From: Diphasiastrum complanatum
Lineage: Eukaryota; Streptophyta; Lycopodiopsida; Lycopodiales; Lycopodiaceae
Reading direction: 5' to 3'
DNA: 64,000 nt
NCBI GenBank assembly: GCA_029204225.1
Contig: CM055095.1
Location: 64,806,158-64,870,157, forward strand
Part shown: positions 21,831 through 34,740 of the stretch, in pieces
Layout: every line of letters begins with the position of its first letter
How positions within the stretch are numbered: the stretch's first letter is position 1
The notes under the pieces: model-generated
Database searches by the model: none
What the model was told of the DNA's origin: nothing
The model's input: the letters and a program-made list of their open reading frames with translations, nothing else
Program-made: the position numbers and the translations under genes

Positions 21831-23379
21831 TTTAATATGTTAAGAATCTATTGTTAGAGGCTTTTAGATTTATAGGCTTTTGGTTGACTAAAATTTTTGC
21901 TTATAGGGTTTTGGTCGTCCAAAAAAAATGGAATAGGCTTTGAGTTGTGAACATTTCAAAAGCCCATTGAGTGTTGAGGGTTGGAAAATTTGTTTACCGC
22001 AAGCACTGGCCCGAGGGACAGAGAGAGGTATCATCGGGGACGGATCTGGGCAGCGACAGACGTTAAACGTCACCTTCGGTACGAAGCATGCGTCTTGCGT
22101 TTCGCTGAATCATTGTACCATCATAATATGTGAAGAATAATATTATACGATGTATCATGTATGTGGAGTCGACTAATCAGATTGAGCATACTTTTGATGA
22201 TTGAAGCATAAACAAGAAAATAAGTAGAGCATATAACTTTTGATGATTGAAACGCTAATAAGAAATGAATTAGTAGAAGGCTGAAACCTAAGAAGAGGAT
22301 TGGGTGAGAAATTAGAATGCAGAGATGAAATCGTGGATTTAACTGTATGGGTGTGTAATGATGTGGGGTCAGGCGTTTGAGTCGTGACTCGTGGCGTACG
22401 GGTGCCAACATCATCATCGTTTCTGCATTGCCAACGTAACGGCTGCTTTTCTGCAACAAGCAGCTTTTAAGTTATAGCTGGTGGAACAGGAAAGCTTGTA
22501 GCCTTGTAATATAAAGACAAAGTGTACTACCAATGCCGTGCATGTGCCATGAAATTATATCTGTTTGCGAGAGAAAAAATTGAATCTGGTTGAGGAACTT
22601 CCAAGTTCCAACTTCCATCCTAAGCTTGAAAGCCTGAGTGATTGACACGCCGCACCAAAACTCCGCACTCCGCACTTGGCACTCGACACATGCACCGGAG
22701 CCTTTCGACCTTGTATGGATAATGTATGATGGAAAAATTGAGCCTCTCGGACTCGGAGGGTCTAGATTCTAAATCCTGACGATCAGCAGCATCATTTCGA
22801 TTGACTTACTATAATGTGTGTCATGGAGGATAAGAATCAAGATCTATCATTTAATCATGTAGGATATAGTAGGGATAGGATCAAGAACATTAGCACGTTT
22901 ACAGAATCATCTTGGATCTAGGTGTATACGTATAATAAATGGACACTCTCCATTATAAAGAGTTTGAGTTTTGAAAGCTGAAACCGAGCTTCAGAAAAAC
23001 TAGTGGTAGAACTTAGAGCTTAGGATCATGAAAAGATCATGGGATGTCAAGAAGTGTAGGAACAGCATGTCCTATTTTCTGAATGTTATGTACCTCTTAA
23101 CCTCTAAGCTAGATGCCGGAAGGCCTAGGCTTTAGGCTTTAGCTGTTCAAGTCACTCTGCAGTGCTTGAGGAAAACTTGTTTTTTAACCTAACACAAAAC
23201 CTACTAAAAGAACTTTTTGTAGCCTTTTTAGGGACTTGTGAGCCAAAAGCTTAGGTAATAGATTTTAAGGTTGTTTTGGGTCTTGTATTATTTTGCACAA
23301 TACAGGTCTCCAATTTTTTAGTATTATTTTTTTATGTGGACCTTCCCCCGTGAGCTAGATACATAGGTGCCTGCGCCCG

Positions 23380-23381
<2 letters not shown>
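21831..23381. other. Non-coding, nothing recognised
   Basis: Mixed composition and no domain-bearing ORF. TAACTTTTGATGATTGAA recurs in variant form (22,190-22,250). The repeated TTTTGGTTGACT and TTTTGGTCGTCC phrases near 21,880-21,915 are not informative. Confidence 0.5.

Positions 23382-23434
<53 letters not shown>
23382..23434. repeat. (AG)n microsatellite
   Basis: 53 bp of uninterrupted AG. Confidence 0.99.
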
Positions 23435-23436
<2 letters not shown>

Positions 23437-23778
23437 CACTTGTTGCGCAAGAGAGAGCGCTAGCACCGCTAGATTGCCATGGAAATGAAATGTAACATTA
23501 CTTTTTTTACTGCTTACGATCAAGAATTTACGCCTGTTCAATTCAACACTCCTCTTTTCTGCAATTTTCAAATTTGATAAGTTTTTCTAAAGATGGAAAA
23601 GTCCAGGATAGTTTGTTTCTTATTATCTTTCACTTAATATTGGATTGACACAAATTTCCCATCAAAACAAACTAATATGCCAACGACTATATTTTGTTTG
23701 AGCAGGCAGGTCCGGATTGATGATGCATGATGCCCAACAAAAACCTCAGCTTGTTGTAATAATGGATGCTAGGTCTGT

Positions 23779-23781
<3 letters not shown>

Positions 23782-23876
<95 letters not shown>
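23782..23876. repeat. (GA)n microsatellite
   Basis: 95 bp of GA with one AA interruption near 23,860. It lies 11 bp outside the left end of the inverted-repeat element. Confidence 0.99.
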
Positions 23877-23887
23877 CTACTAAGAGA

Positions 23888-24712
23888 GGGTTTTGACATT
23901 TTGCGAGTTTCTACCCATGATCCCAGAAAATGGTAGCACATGGTGTGCTACTCTTTTTATGCCAGTACATGATTTTTGAATAATAAGAATCGTGGTTTGA
24001 TGCATACTTAAAACTTTGACTATTCATCAAATTTTAAATAGGTCAATCACAAAATACTTTGTTACTCTATAAATATAGGTTTACGTTTATTTTAAAAAAA
24101 AATGTTATTGAAGTTGTAAAAGCTAGCACGCCGGTGTGCTAGCTTACCCATTTTTTATTTCAAAAATATGAATTTTTTTTTTAAATTTAATAAAAAAAAC
24201 ATTTTTTTTTGGAACTGATTTGACTTGCATGCCAAGGTGTAGCCGAGTAAATTATAAAACAAAAAAGCTACTTGGACACATTTCAAAATCAAATTTTGAG
24301 TAAAAACATTATTTCAGAATATTTTTTTCAACCTCCAAACATAGTAAGCTGATGTGCTAAGTAAAACAACTAAGAAAAAATTTGCAACCTTTAAAGATAG
24401 CACGACGACGTGCTATATGAAAAGAGAAAAAAAAAACTTGTAGTCTCCAAACCTAGCACGCCGGCGTGCCCGACGAGTTGGAGGTTGCAATTTTTTTTTT
24501 TTTTAAGGTGGTCTCGCTGGTGTGCTAGGTTTGGAGGCTGCAAAAACAAAAATTTAATTTAATTTTTTTTTACTTTGTGATATTTTCAACTATGTACCAA
24601 ATCACATTTTTGATAATAAACATTGAAGTAGTAGCGTAAAAAAGGAAGCACACCATGTGCTATCTTTTTGTTGAATCATGGCAAAAAAGAAACTCGCAAA
24701 ATGCCAAGGCCC
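23888..24712. mobile_element. Candidate non-autonomous inverted-repeat element (about 825 bp) with internal palindromes
   Basis: The ends are inverted repeats. Left GGGTTTTGACATTTTGCGAG continues TTTCT; right, on the opposite strand, GGGCCTTGGCATTTTGCGAG continues TTTCT, with 3 mismatches in 25. Similarity extends to a palindrome GTAGCACA-TGG-TGTGCTAC (23,933) mirrored at 24,647. The AT-rich interior has further AGCAC...GTGCT palindromes at 24,121, 24,397 and 24,457. No coding capacity. Target duplications are not clear. The structure fits a MITE or foldback-type element. Confidence 0.6.
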
Positions 24713-26474
<1,762 letters not shown>

Positions 26475-27669
26475 TCAACCGTCAGGATCACAAAAAAAAC
26501 AACTATGAGTATTGATATTTTTTATACAGGTTGTTAAGGCAGGAGCAGCTTGCTTTTGAGGGCCCTCGATCTCAGGTGCAACGCTTACACCGTTTTGGGC
26601 ATAGGTTTTGATCAACTCTTGCCAAAATCTATATACATCATCAGGAGTATACGGCTCAAGAGTGAACTGTCATCACAAAACACGAGAATCAGCAAATTAC
26701 AAACAATGATAGTAAAAAAATATGAATCAGAATGAAAGGAACTACAAATGAACAGAATATTACCTTTTTAATATCTACATCCACTTGTAAATTATACCAC
26801 TCAAAAAATAGCTTCGTATCGTACATGATGAACCATGCACAACTAAAAGCGTCGTTTTGTTGTACACACTGCGTATATAAAACAAAAATTAGTAATATTT
26901 ATGATAGAAATTTTATGTATGCTATGACGATAGATTTGAACTAAAAAAGAAATACATGTATATCAGAGATAAAGTGAATATACCTTGAGAAATCTAATGG
27001 TTATCTCTCCAATTGAAGTTGTTGGTATTTCCCGAACAACATTATGAAGTAGAGAATCAAATTCTCTATGTGTATTTGCAGCTGAGTTTAATTTTACACA
27101 TAAAAAATTTAATACTCCCTCCTTATTTATCTATACTGAAAGAATGTTCAGGCTCCAATGCCAACTGCAACAACCAAAATACAAATATCGATAAATCCAT
27201 ATTTATGAAAGAACTTCTTAATTATTAAAGCAATGAAGCATGCAACAATCAAGATTAAAACAACAAAACAAAAGAGCAATCCTTACTTATTTTCATATGG
27301 AATCAAATAAAATTTTGCCACAGGACTGCATTCGATAAAATGTATAGCCTTCTCAAAATTGGCTTCTTTTGCCGTTATCGCTCCCATGAAAAATGGACTA
27401 ACAACAAAAACTATACCATGGGAATCGGAACTAATACTATTCTGCAAAAAAATACTCCGGCTTCTACTATTACATCTGAAATTTCTAAGATTTTATCTTT
27501 CGGCTCGGCACAAAATTTGGGACCTAATCTAAAGCTTGTACCTGTATCTGGAAGAAAAAAATCAAAAAAATTGTCGAGAAGATCAATTTTATTAGCTAGG
27601 TAGGCCTTGTATTGATTATAATGGTCAGAATCAAAATAAACTTGGGCAGGATCGTATGGAATTCTTACA
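26475..27669 (-). CDS. Ulp1/SENP-like (C48) cysteine protease, intron-containing
   Basis: Four exons with consistent phases and GT-AG introns: 27,441-27,287, 27,164-26,984, 26,868-26,764, and 26,666-26,475 ending TGA. A likely further exon ends at 27,669 before GTAAG. Exon 1 has VVSPFFMGAI and FYLIPYEN. The next gives NWHWSLNIL with the catalytic-type His. The third gives CVQQNDAFSCAWFIM, with Gln six residues before Cys, and His to Cys is 68 residues. Both spacings match Ulp1 geometry (yeast His514, Gln574, Cys580). The catalytic Asp is uncertain. One in-frame TAG (27,131-27,133) may inactivate it. Such enzymes cleave SUMO or SUMO-like proteins. Best read with the adjacent H3-like segment. 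Confidence 0.75.
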
Positions 27670-28401
27670 AAAAGATTATGTATAGGAGCCAAAAATAAGT
27701 GAAAACAATATTTATAGATTTCTCTGTTATTTTGTCGAGCTCCTCTTGGGTAATCAATACTTTTGGTGAAGAAACCTACTAAGGAACTGGACGAATAACA
27801 GAAGGAGGAAGGGGTGAAGATTCTCGATCTGAGTCAGATACTCCAGGAGCTAAGGACAATGTGGGGTCTCTTGGCCAGGATAACTCTAGGAGGAAGGGAA
27901 GCAGCTGGCCTTCGAGATCCAACCTTCTTGGGGACAGGCTGCTTGCTCTTCCTCCTAGAGGTAGTAGGCAAGTCGGTTCTATCCAGAGGCAGGTCCCTGG
28001 AGGTGCTGGCATTATCAACATGCAGACCAGAAAAATGGTCCCGAAGCCTTCTGAGAATGATGAAATCTTTTGGCATGATGGTGACACGCTTACCATGCAC
28101 TGCCAAAAGACAAGTATCCTCAAAAAACTGGGACATAAAATCTTCTGCAGCACCTTGTAAGGCCTGCATGGCTGTCACGGAAAAACGAATATTTAGCCCA
28201 AGTGACAGAGTGACATTTCTTACAGATCGGCCAAAAAAAAGCTCTAGGGATCAACAGTTCAGTTGATCTCTGGAGTTTTCTAATCTCCCTCAACCAGACC
28301 TGCTTCCTGCCACGTCTACGGCCAGTACCAGAGGAAACACAAGAATGGGATGGTTGTATAGTGGTTATGGCACGGGCAGTGGATTTGGTCCTGGCCATCA
28401 T
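27670..28401 (-). CDS. Histone H3-fold protein (divergent, CENH3-like features)
   Basis: The start ATG (28,398) gives MARTKSTAR, as in H3. A short Ser/Arg-rich tail leads to the fold: WLREIRKLQRSTELLIPRA, then AMQALQGAAEDF, FFEDTCLLAVHGKRVTIMPK, DF. It aligns to H3 without gaps after allowing one extra T in a T8 run (28,233-28,240). LIP, VRNVT and AAEDF recall CENH3; loop 1 has canonical H3 length. A basic C-terminal extension (RRKSKQ, KKVGSRRP) runs to a TGA at 27,834. The same frame then stays open to the Ulp1-like exons. Wraps DNA in nucleosomes if functional. Confidence 0.8.
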
Positions 28402-28507
28402 TCTCAAAAGAAAAAAATTAACAAAAAAAAGTTTGAACAAAAACAAAGTGGATGAAAACAAAAAAAATTGCGATAAAAGAACACTTGGGATCGATACCAG
28501 AACTGAA

Positions 28508-28657
28508 TATCGGTTTCGAGTGCAAGATATACACAGAATATTTTAAGAAACAAGATGTGCGTTCAAAAGCGATATTGGACAACTAGCGGTATCGGTCTCG
28601 AGCACAGGGTGAGAGGGCGGACGTCTAAATGGTGAAAGGGTGCGCTTGAGAGTAATA
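28508..28657. promoter_or_regulatory. Array of four 16-bp motifs in alternating orientation
   Basis: Variants of GCGCTTGAAACCGATA occur at 28,508 (reverse), 28,559 (forward), 28,590 (reverse) and 28,642 (forward). The same motif in the same order lies at 32,732-32,906. Here it sits between a TATA box and the H3-like start codon. Function unknown. Confidence 0.65.
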
Positions 28658-28707
28658 TTGGGAGCGAAAACCAAAAATTCTACGAAAAAAAATGAAAATT
28701 CCGAAGT

Positions 28708-28758
28708 CTTATATATACAAAATTTTTGCACGTGTGAAAAGACGGTCGAAGACACGTG
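28708..28758 (-). promoter_or_regulatory. Putative promoter: TATA box with two G-boxes
   Basis: On the minus strand two CACGTG G-boxes (28,753-28,758 and 28,729-28,734) precede TATATATAAG (28,717-28,708). The H3-like ATG is about 310 bp downstream. CACGTG is the known target of plant bZIP/bHLH factors. The TATA run could also serve the plus strand. Confidence 0.5.
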
Positions 28759-28837
28759 TTGTCAGATCATTGGTCCACATGGTATGTCCGTACTAAAAAT
28801 GATGACTCAATTATGAGGCCACATGGGTTGGGACATG

Positions 28838-29510
28838 TGCACTTCCATTATCTTTTACAGAAAGTGTCCTGGACAGAGTAGCTGGAGCAGAAGCCGATAG
28901 TTTCCTGGACGGCTTCAACGGTTACAATCAAGTGAAGATAGCACCGCAAGATCAGCATAAGACAGCATTTGCCACAGAATGGAGAACCTATGCCTACAAG
29001 GTGATACCGTTTGGACTTTACAATGTCCCAAGTACTTTCCAACGAGTTATGTAGGTGACATTCAAAGAGTGTTTGCAAAAAAAATTGGATATTTTCTTGG
29101 ACGATCTGTGCGTGCATGGACCTAACTCAGAGAACTTATCTAACCTGGAGAAGGTGCTACAAAAATGCCGCGAGTTTCAAATATCTCTGAATCCGGAAAA
29201 ATGCCAGTTTTGGGTAACGCATGGCCTGATCCTTGGCCATATAGTATCAAGAAACCAGATCGCCACATACCTATCAAAGATCAGTATCATTGTCATCCTG
29301 CCACCAACAAGAATAATCCATGAGGTCTACATCTTCATGGGTCACACTAACTATTACAGATTCTTCATTTTAGACTTTGCGGAGTTAGCACGACCAATCT
29401 ACAAACTCACAACGGAGCCACATTGGACTGAAGAAGCCCTCCAAGTTTTCAAGAGCTTAAAGATGCATTGGTCTCAACACCAATTTTACGTCCACCAAAT
29501 TGGTCCATAG
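28838..29510 (+). pseudogene. Gypsy reverse transcriptase (G4)
   Basis: Starts abruptly inside RT: LPLSFTESVLDRVAGAEADS then FLDGFNGYNQVKIAPQDQHK, TAFATEWRTYAYKVIPFGLY, a TAG after QRV-M, then ILDD-type FLDDLCVHG (the YxDD position). A thumb region follows (PEKCQFWVTHGLILGHIVS). Frames change at about 29,500. The N-terminal RT, protease and gag are missing upstream. Confidence 0.9.
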
Positions 29511-29880
29511 AGTTTCATGTGCACATACGGATGCATCGAAGTATGCAGTAGGAGCTGTCTTAACCCAGCCTGGAGAACACAAAAAGGAATTCCCAGTCCG
29601 ATTTTCAAGTTGTCAGCTCAGTGATTCAGAGGTAAATTATTCGACAACAAAACAGGAGGCACTGGCAATGATCTACGCGGTTAAGAAGTTTCAACGTTAT
29701 TTGATGGCAGACATTTCGCTTTCTATAGTGACCATCAACCCTTGCTCTATCTTCTTAATAAAACGTGCAACACAGGGAGAATCACTCGTTGTTTACTTTT
29801 GTTGTTGGAATTTGATTTTTAGATAGTGATTCGCAAGGGAAAGCAGCATTATATGGCGGATCATGTGTCGTAAATCAAGA
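29500..29880 (+). pseudogene. Gypsy RNase H (G4)
   Basis: Motifs TDASKYAVGAVLTQ (catalytic Asp), NYSTTKQEALAMIYAVKKFQ (catalytic Glu) and, after a frameshift, FYSDHQPLLYLLNK. It then enters the linker before integrase. Sister sequence in G7 at 50,027-50,290. Confidence 0.9.
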
Positions 29881-30919
29881 GAAGAGAAATTGCAGTCCTA
29901 CCTGATGATGAGCTACACAACGCTGCTTATTTTATATTGATACTGTGCCAGAGTGGGCCACAGATATAGTTGAATATCTAATGCGGGGCCAACCAGATAA
30001 AACTTTACTCATGGCGAAACAACAGAAATTGATTCTAAAAGCTAGACCTTATCAACTGATTGTCGGCTAGTTGTATCGAAGAGGACCAGATGGTATTCTT
30101 TGAAGGTGTATTCTTCCACACGAGGCCATCCAGATTATTTCAATTTTGCATGAAGACATGGGTGGTGGTCATTTTGCATCCGACATTACAGTTTGCAAGA
30201 TCTTGCAATCAGGATGATGGTGGCCAACAATTCATAAAGATATGGATGAATACCTGAAGAAGTGTGATGTGTGCCAAAGAGCAAGGAGGCCGAGAAGGCT
30301 AAACTATGATCTTTTACATCCAGTCCTAGCTCAAGCACCATTCGAGAAGTAGGGATTGGATTATATCGGTCCAATTCACCATGCCACAAGAAGTTCACAA
30401 GCCTGATATATTATCATGGCCATGGACTACCTCACCAAGTGTGTCGAAGCCAAGGCAGTACGAATAGCTGACGCTCGAGCAACTGCCAAGTTCATGTATG
30501 AGAATATCATTGTGCTCTTTGGATGCCCGATGGAGATTTTGGTACCCTCATTGGTACGGTGGAGTTTTTGGTACCCTCATTGAGAATTGCATAAATCCAA
30601 ATATCTACAATTACGCCATGAAGCACTACATAAGCATTGTGAGACACGCTTACTAGCTATACATGCATTGGCAGTCGAGAAAGAACGACACAAAGCATGG
30701 CATGATCATCGGTTGCACAAGAAAGATCTTCAATTTGGAGATCTGGTCCTCATGTATAAGACCAAGGCGATCGAATGCAAGTTGAAGCTCACCGGCGAAG
30801 GCCCATTCCGAGTAAAAGAGATCCTCAGCCATGGAGCCGTGAACCTCGAGAAGTTAAATGGGACACCTTTTCACACGCCCAACAATGGTAGCCGATTACA
30901 CAAGTATTGGCCACCATAG
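29881..30919 (+). pseudogene. Gypsy integrase, core partly deleted (G4)
   Basis: The HHCC zinc region is readable across frames (ILHEDMGGGHFASDI, CDVCQRARRP), then MAMDYLTKCVEAKAV and FMYENIIVLFGCPMEI. At about 30,540 a short duplicated TTTTGGTACCCTCATTG marks a deletion that removes the second Asp, the Glu and the rest of the core (present in G7). The C-terminal DNA-binding end (QFGDLVLMYKTKAIECKLK, LTGEGPFRVKEI) is open to the stop at 30,917. Confidence 0.9.
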
Positions 30920-30959
30920 TGAAATAGATCAGGGATGGTGATGACAAGTCACAAAAAGT

Positions 30960-31440
30960 CCATCTTCAAGGTCATCACACCCAGATCTAGGGAAATCTAA
31001 TCAGATCAAGCCAAATCCATCAAGATCCAGCAAGATCTGAGTAGATCCAACAACATCCGACAAGATCCAAATAAGATCTAGATCCAGATAGGATCAACCG
31101 GGAAGCAAATCATCAGGTAGCATCACTCAGCCTCCATTTTTGCAAATCAGAGACATCGATCTCAAGAAAATGTGGCAAAATAAAGACAAAATTCACTTAA
31201 ACTGATGGATCGGCTACTAAATGACCATCAAAATTTCCATAGTACTCTCCATAGTCAGATCTGACTTGGATGCAATGGTATACCAGTCTGTAAGAGTTAA
31301 GGATTAGAAAAATCTCAAGATCTCATCAAAAAACACTCAAAACGAGTACTTTTTTAATGATTTTTGGAAATCCCCTGGGAGTGAGAGTTTGTAGGGTCGA
31401 AGATCTCGCATAGTAGTAGCCCTCCTGCCTATCAACAAGG
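30960..31440 (+). repeat. G4 3' non-coding region with AAGATC-rich array
   Basis: From 30,970 to 31,090 AGATC recurs about eight times in short, irregular periods (CAAGATCCAGCAAGATCTGA and similar). Further text (AAATTCACTTAAACTGATGG, TATACCAGTCTGTAAGAG) matches 51,665-52,115 downstream of G7, showing that the two elements are one family. Confidence 0.8.
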
Positions 31441-31571
31441 GTTAGAACACTGGATAGGTACCTAACTATGTAAAGATGCTACTTTTAAATAGTTCTCTAC
31501 TTCTTACACTAACGCTACCACCTTTAACACTACTCCCACTAATTCTACTCCCCTAAACTAGCATTCCACAT

Positions 31572-31720
<149 letters not shown>

Positions 31721-31928
31721 GGAGGTTAGCTCAAATGCTCATTGTACTTGCTGAGGGAGAAACTTAAACTATTGAAACCAAAAAGCATGAACTTGAAAGC
31801 AAATGAAAAACAACAAGAGCAATAGCAAGCATTGAATAGCACATGAGGATGAAAATGGTAGAGTTTCATCCTTCTCATTAAGCTTCCCAATAGAGTACAA
31901 ATGGTGCCTTTTTATAAATGGGAAAGGC

Positions 31929-32304
31929 AGATAGCTTGAGAGGTGGATTTATAACTCCAATTCAACTCAAAGCAGAAGGAGAGTCCATGGATCTATATAT
32001 ATGTGATGTACTCTCATTGAGAAGATGATGATTTTTGTGTGTAATGCAAATTTGGAGACTAAGCTCTTTGTGTCCTCTCTCTCTACTCGAGTTTGTACTT
32101 TCATATTCTCTCTCTAGCCGAGTTGAGGCATTTATTGTACTTAGTTTCATGTTTTGTTGACAGATCTTGCTTGTAACACAATAATGTTTCTTGTATGATT
32201 AGCTTTCCTATTGTCAATTAATGCTAGTTTGATCTTTATGGTATTATTGGGCTTAGGAGATCAAAAGTACATGTGTAGGACGTCCCACACGTGTGAATTC
32301 AACA
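31929..32304 (+). repeat. Truncated solo LTR of the C9 copia family
   Basis: About 375 bp align to 48,718-49,092 in reverse complement (the C9 5' LTR). They end at the same terminus GTGTGAATTCAACA. No PBS or coding sequence follows, and the 5' third of the LTR is missing. Confidence 0.9.
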
Positions 32305-32731
32305 ATCTATATTGCAGGTCATTTGGATTAGTATTCAAAAAGTTATGACAAATCTTGATTTCTAGCTCTAGTTTTACTTGTTTTCTTTCTTTAAAATTTT
32401 CAGACCTATTCTGTTGTAGATTGGATCTTTCAAATTACCTTCAATCATTGATCTGGTATCTAGGCTGATAAAGCTTGTCCTTAGCTTTTCAAAGGTACTA
32501 AGTTTGTGTGATTTGGATCAATATTGAGAGGGTTATGATCAAATTAGTGAAGCTGGGTCAGATTTGCTAGAATTATGGAAATTTTCCTTTGTATTTCTTG
32601 GTGAGAGAGAAGCACTTCAAAATTTCAATTTTGATCCTTTTTTTTGCTATAAATCTCTTTCAGTTTCTTCATTTTGAAAGGTTCGTAAGCCTTTTACGTC
32701 ATTTTTTTTTTCAATTTTTTTTTTTTTGCAA

Positions 32732-32906
32732 TATCGCTTTCAAGCGCGGGTGGACTATTCAAAAAGTTCAGCTAACCTATTTGCGCTTGAAACCGATACC
32801 CGAAAAAAAAAATTTATTGTTTGTGTTTTTACTCCAATATTGATTTTGAGCACATTTTTTCTGCTCTGCTCTTGTCCTAGTACTTTGTGTGCGCTTGAGC
32901 CCGATA
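32732..32906. promoter_or_regulatory. Second array of four alternating 16-bp motifs
   Basis: Variants of GCGCTTGAAACCGATA occur at 32,732 (reverse), 32,783 (forward), 32,838 (reverse) and 32,891 (forward), spaced 51-55 bp. The last overlaps a plus-strand GATATAAAG TATA-like box. The array lies upstream of the gag start at 33,076, so this may be an LTR promoter region. Confidence 0.65.
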
Positions 32907-33075
32907 TAAAGTGTACAAAACTCTTAACTTGATATTACTTCCATAACTTTCTTGCTTGAGTTTGGATTGAGAGTCGGGTAAGAACGAAAAGTGATCAAAA
33001 CGAGAAGACGGACTCAACAAAACTATTCAAATTTGTGTTGTAACACTTCAAAATGGGTGGTCAAGGGAATAAACT

Positions 33076-33665
33076 ATGGATAAAAATAATGCACCTCAAG
33101 ACAACTCGCTTGCTAAAGAGATGGTGGAAGAACTGTAGGTTTCAAACGAACAAGAGAACTTACTGAGTAAAATGCAGGCCACACAAGATTTGATAGTGGC
33201 AATGTTGCAAGAAATGAGACAAGATCGACAAGGTGATGAGGTAAAATGGACAAAATTGTTTGATAGCCTAGGTTGTAGACAAGACATAATTGCCAGAACT
33301 GACCAAAGATATAATGAGCCATCCAGATCATTTCAACTACCATCTCCATCACAAAATGTAACATCTTCTCAAGATGTCCGGAGAATTGACATGGACAAGG
33401 AAAAACAGATATTACAGAGTCATATTGAATACCCAGTCAGACCTGGAAATGACAGGCGAATGTCAAAACAACAAGTGCAATAGTCAACAAGGTTTTATGA
33501 ACAACAAAACCACTTTGATGCTCGGGAATACAAGGATAAGATCACTATTCAGAAATTCTGGTAAATGTCCCAAAGTACGCAAAGATACCCTCGGACAAAC
33601 AAGTAAAACCATCACAGAAGACAGAGATGGTAGAATCCATCATACCAATAGATTATCAGAAAAAT
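33076..33665 (+). pseudogene. Probable gypsy gag N-terminal fragment (G5)
   Basis: From ATG 33,076 a Gln/Glu/Asp-rich frame reads MDKNNAPQDNSLAKEMVEEL, stop, SNEQENLLSKMQATQDLIVA, MLQEMRQDRQGDEVKWTKLF. It continues to 33,483 and on with stops. Composition and position after a promoter-like region suggest a gag start, but no capsid or knuckle motif survives. Confidence 0.4.
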
Positions 33666-33699
33666 AATCAGTCACAAAGAACCACAGAAATGCATACAT

Positions 33700-34631
<932 letters not shown>

Positions 34632-34740
34632 CTTTCCCTTAATCTAAATCCATGAATGCCTTGACCTTTAGGCTTAGTTCTACACAAAACTTCATGTGTG
34701 CATCCAAGCTTAATGCTTTGGTAAACATATCTGCTGTCAT
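34632..34740 (-). pseudogene. Copia RNase H C-terminal end and PPT (C5)
   Basis: The minus translation gives ADMFTKALSLDAHMKF...VKAFMDLD and a stop, the usual copia C-terminus, immediately followed by the polypurine tract and LTR. Everything upstream is replaced by the C6 LTR at about 34,741. Confidence 0.85.

Noticed and set aside
22121-22459. Minus frame of 112 codons in the 22-kb gap
   Set aside because: Leu/His-rich with no family features and not supported by neighbours. Likely chance.
27814-28266. Plus-strand frame of 150 codons opposite the H3-like gene
   Set aside because: Antisense to a clear histone fold. No domain of its own.
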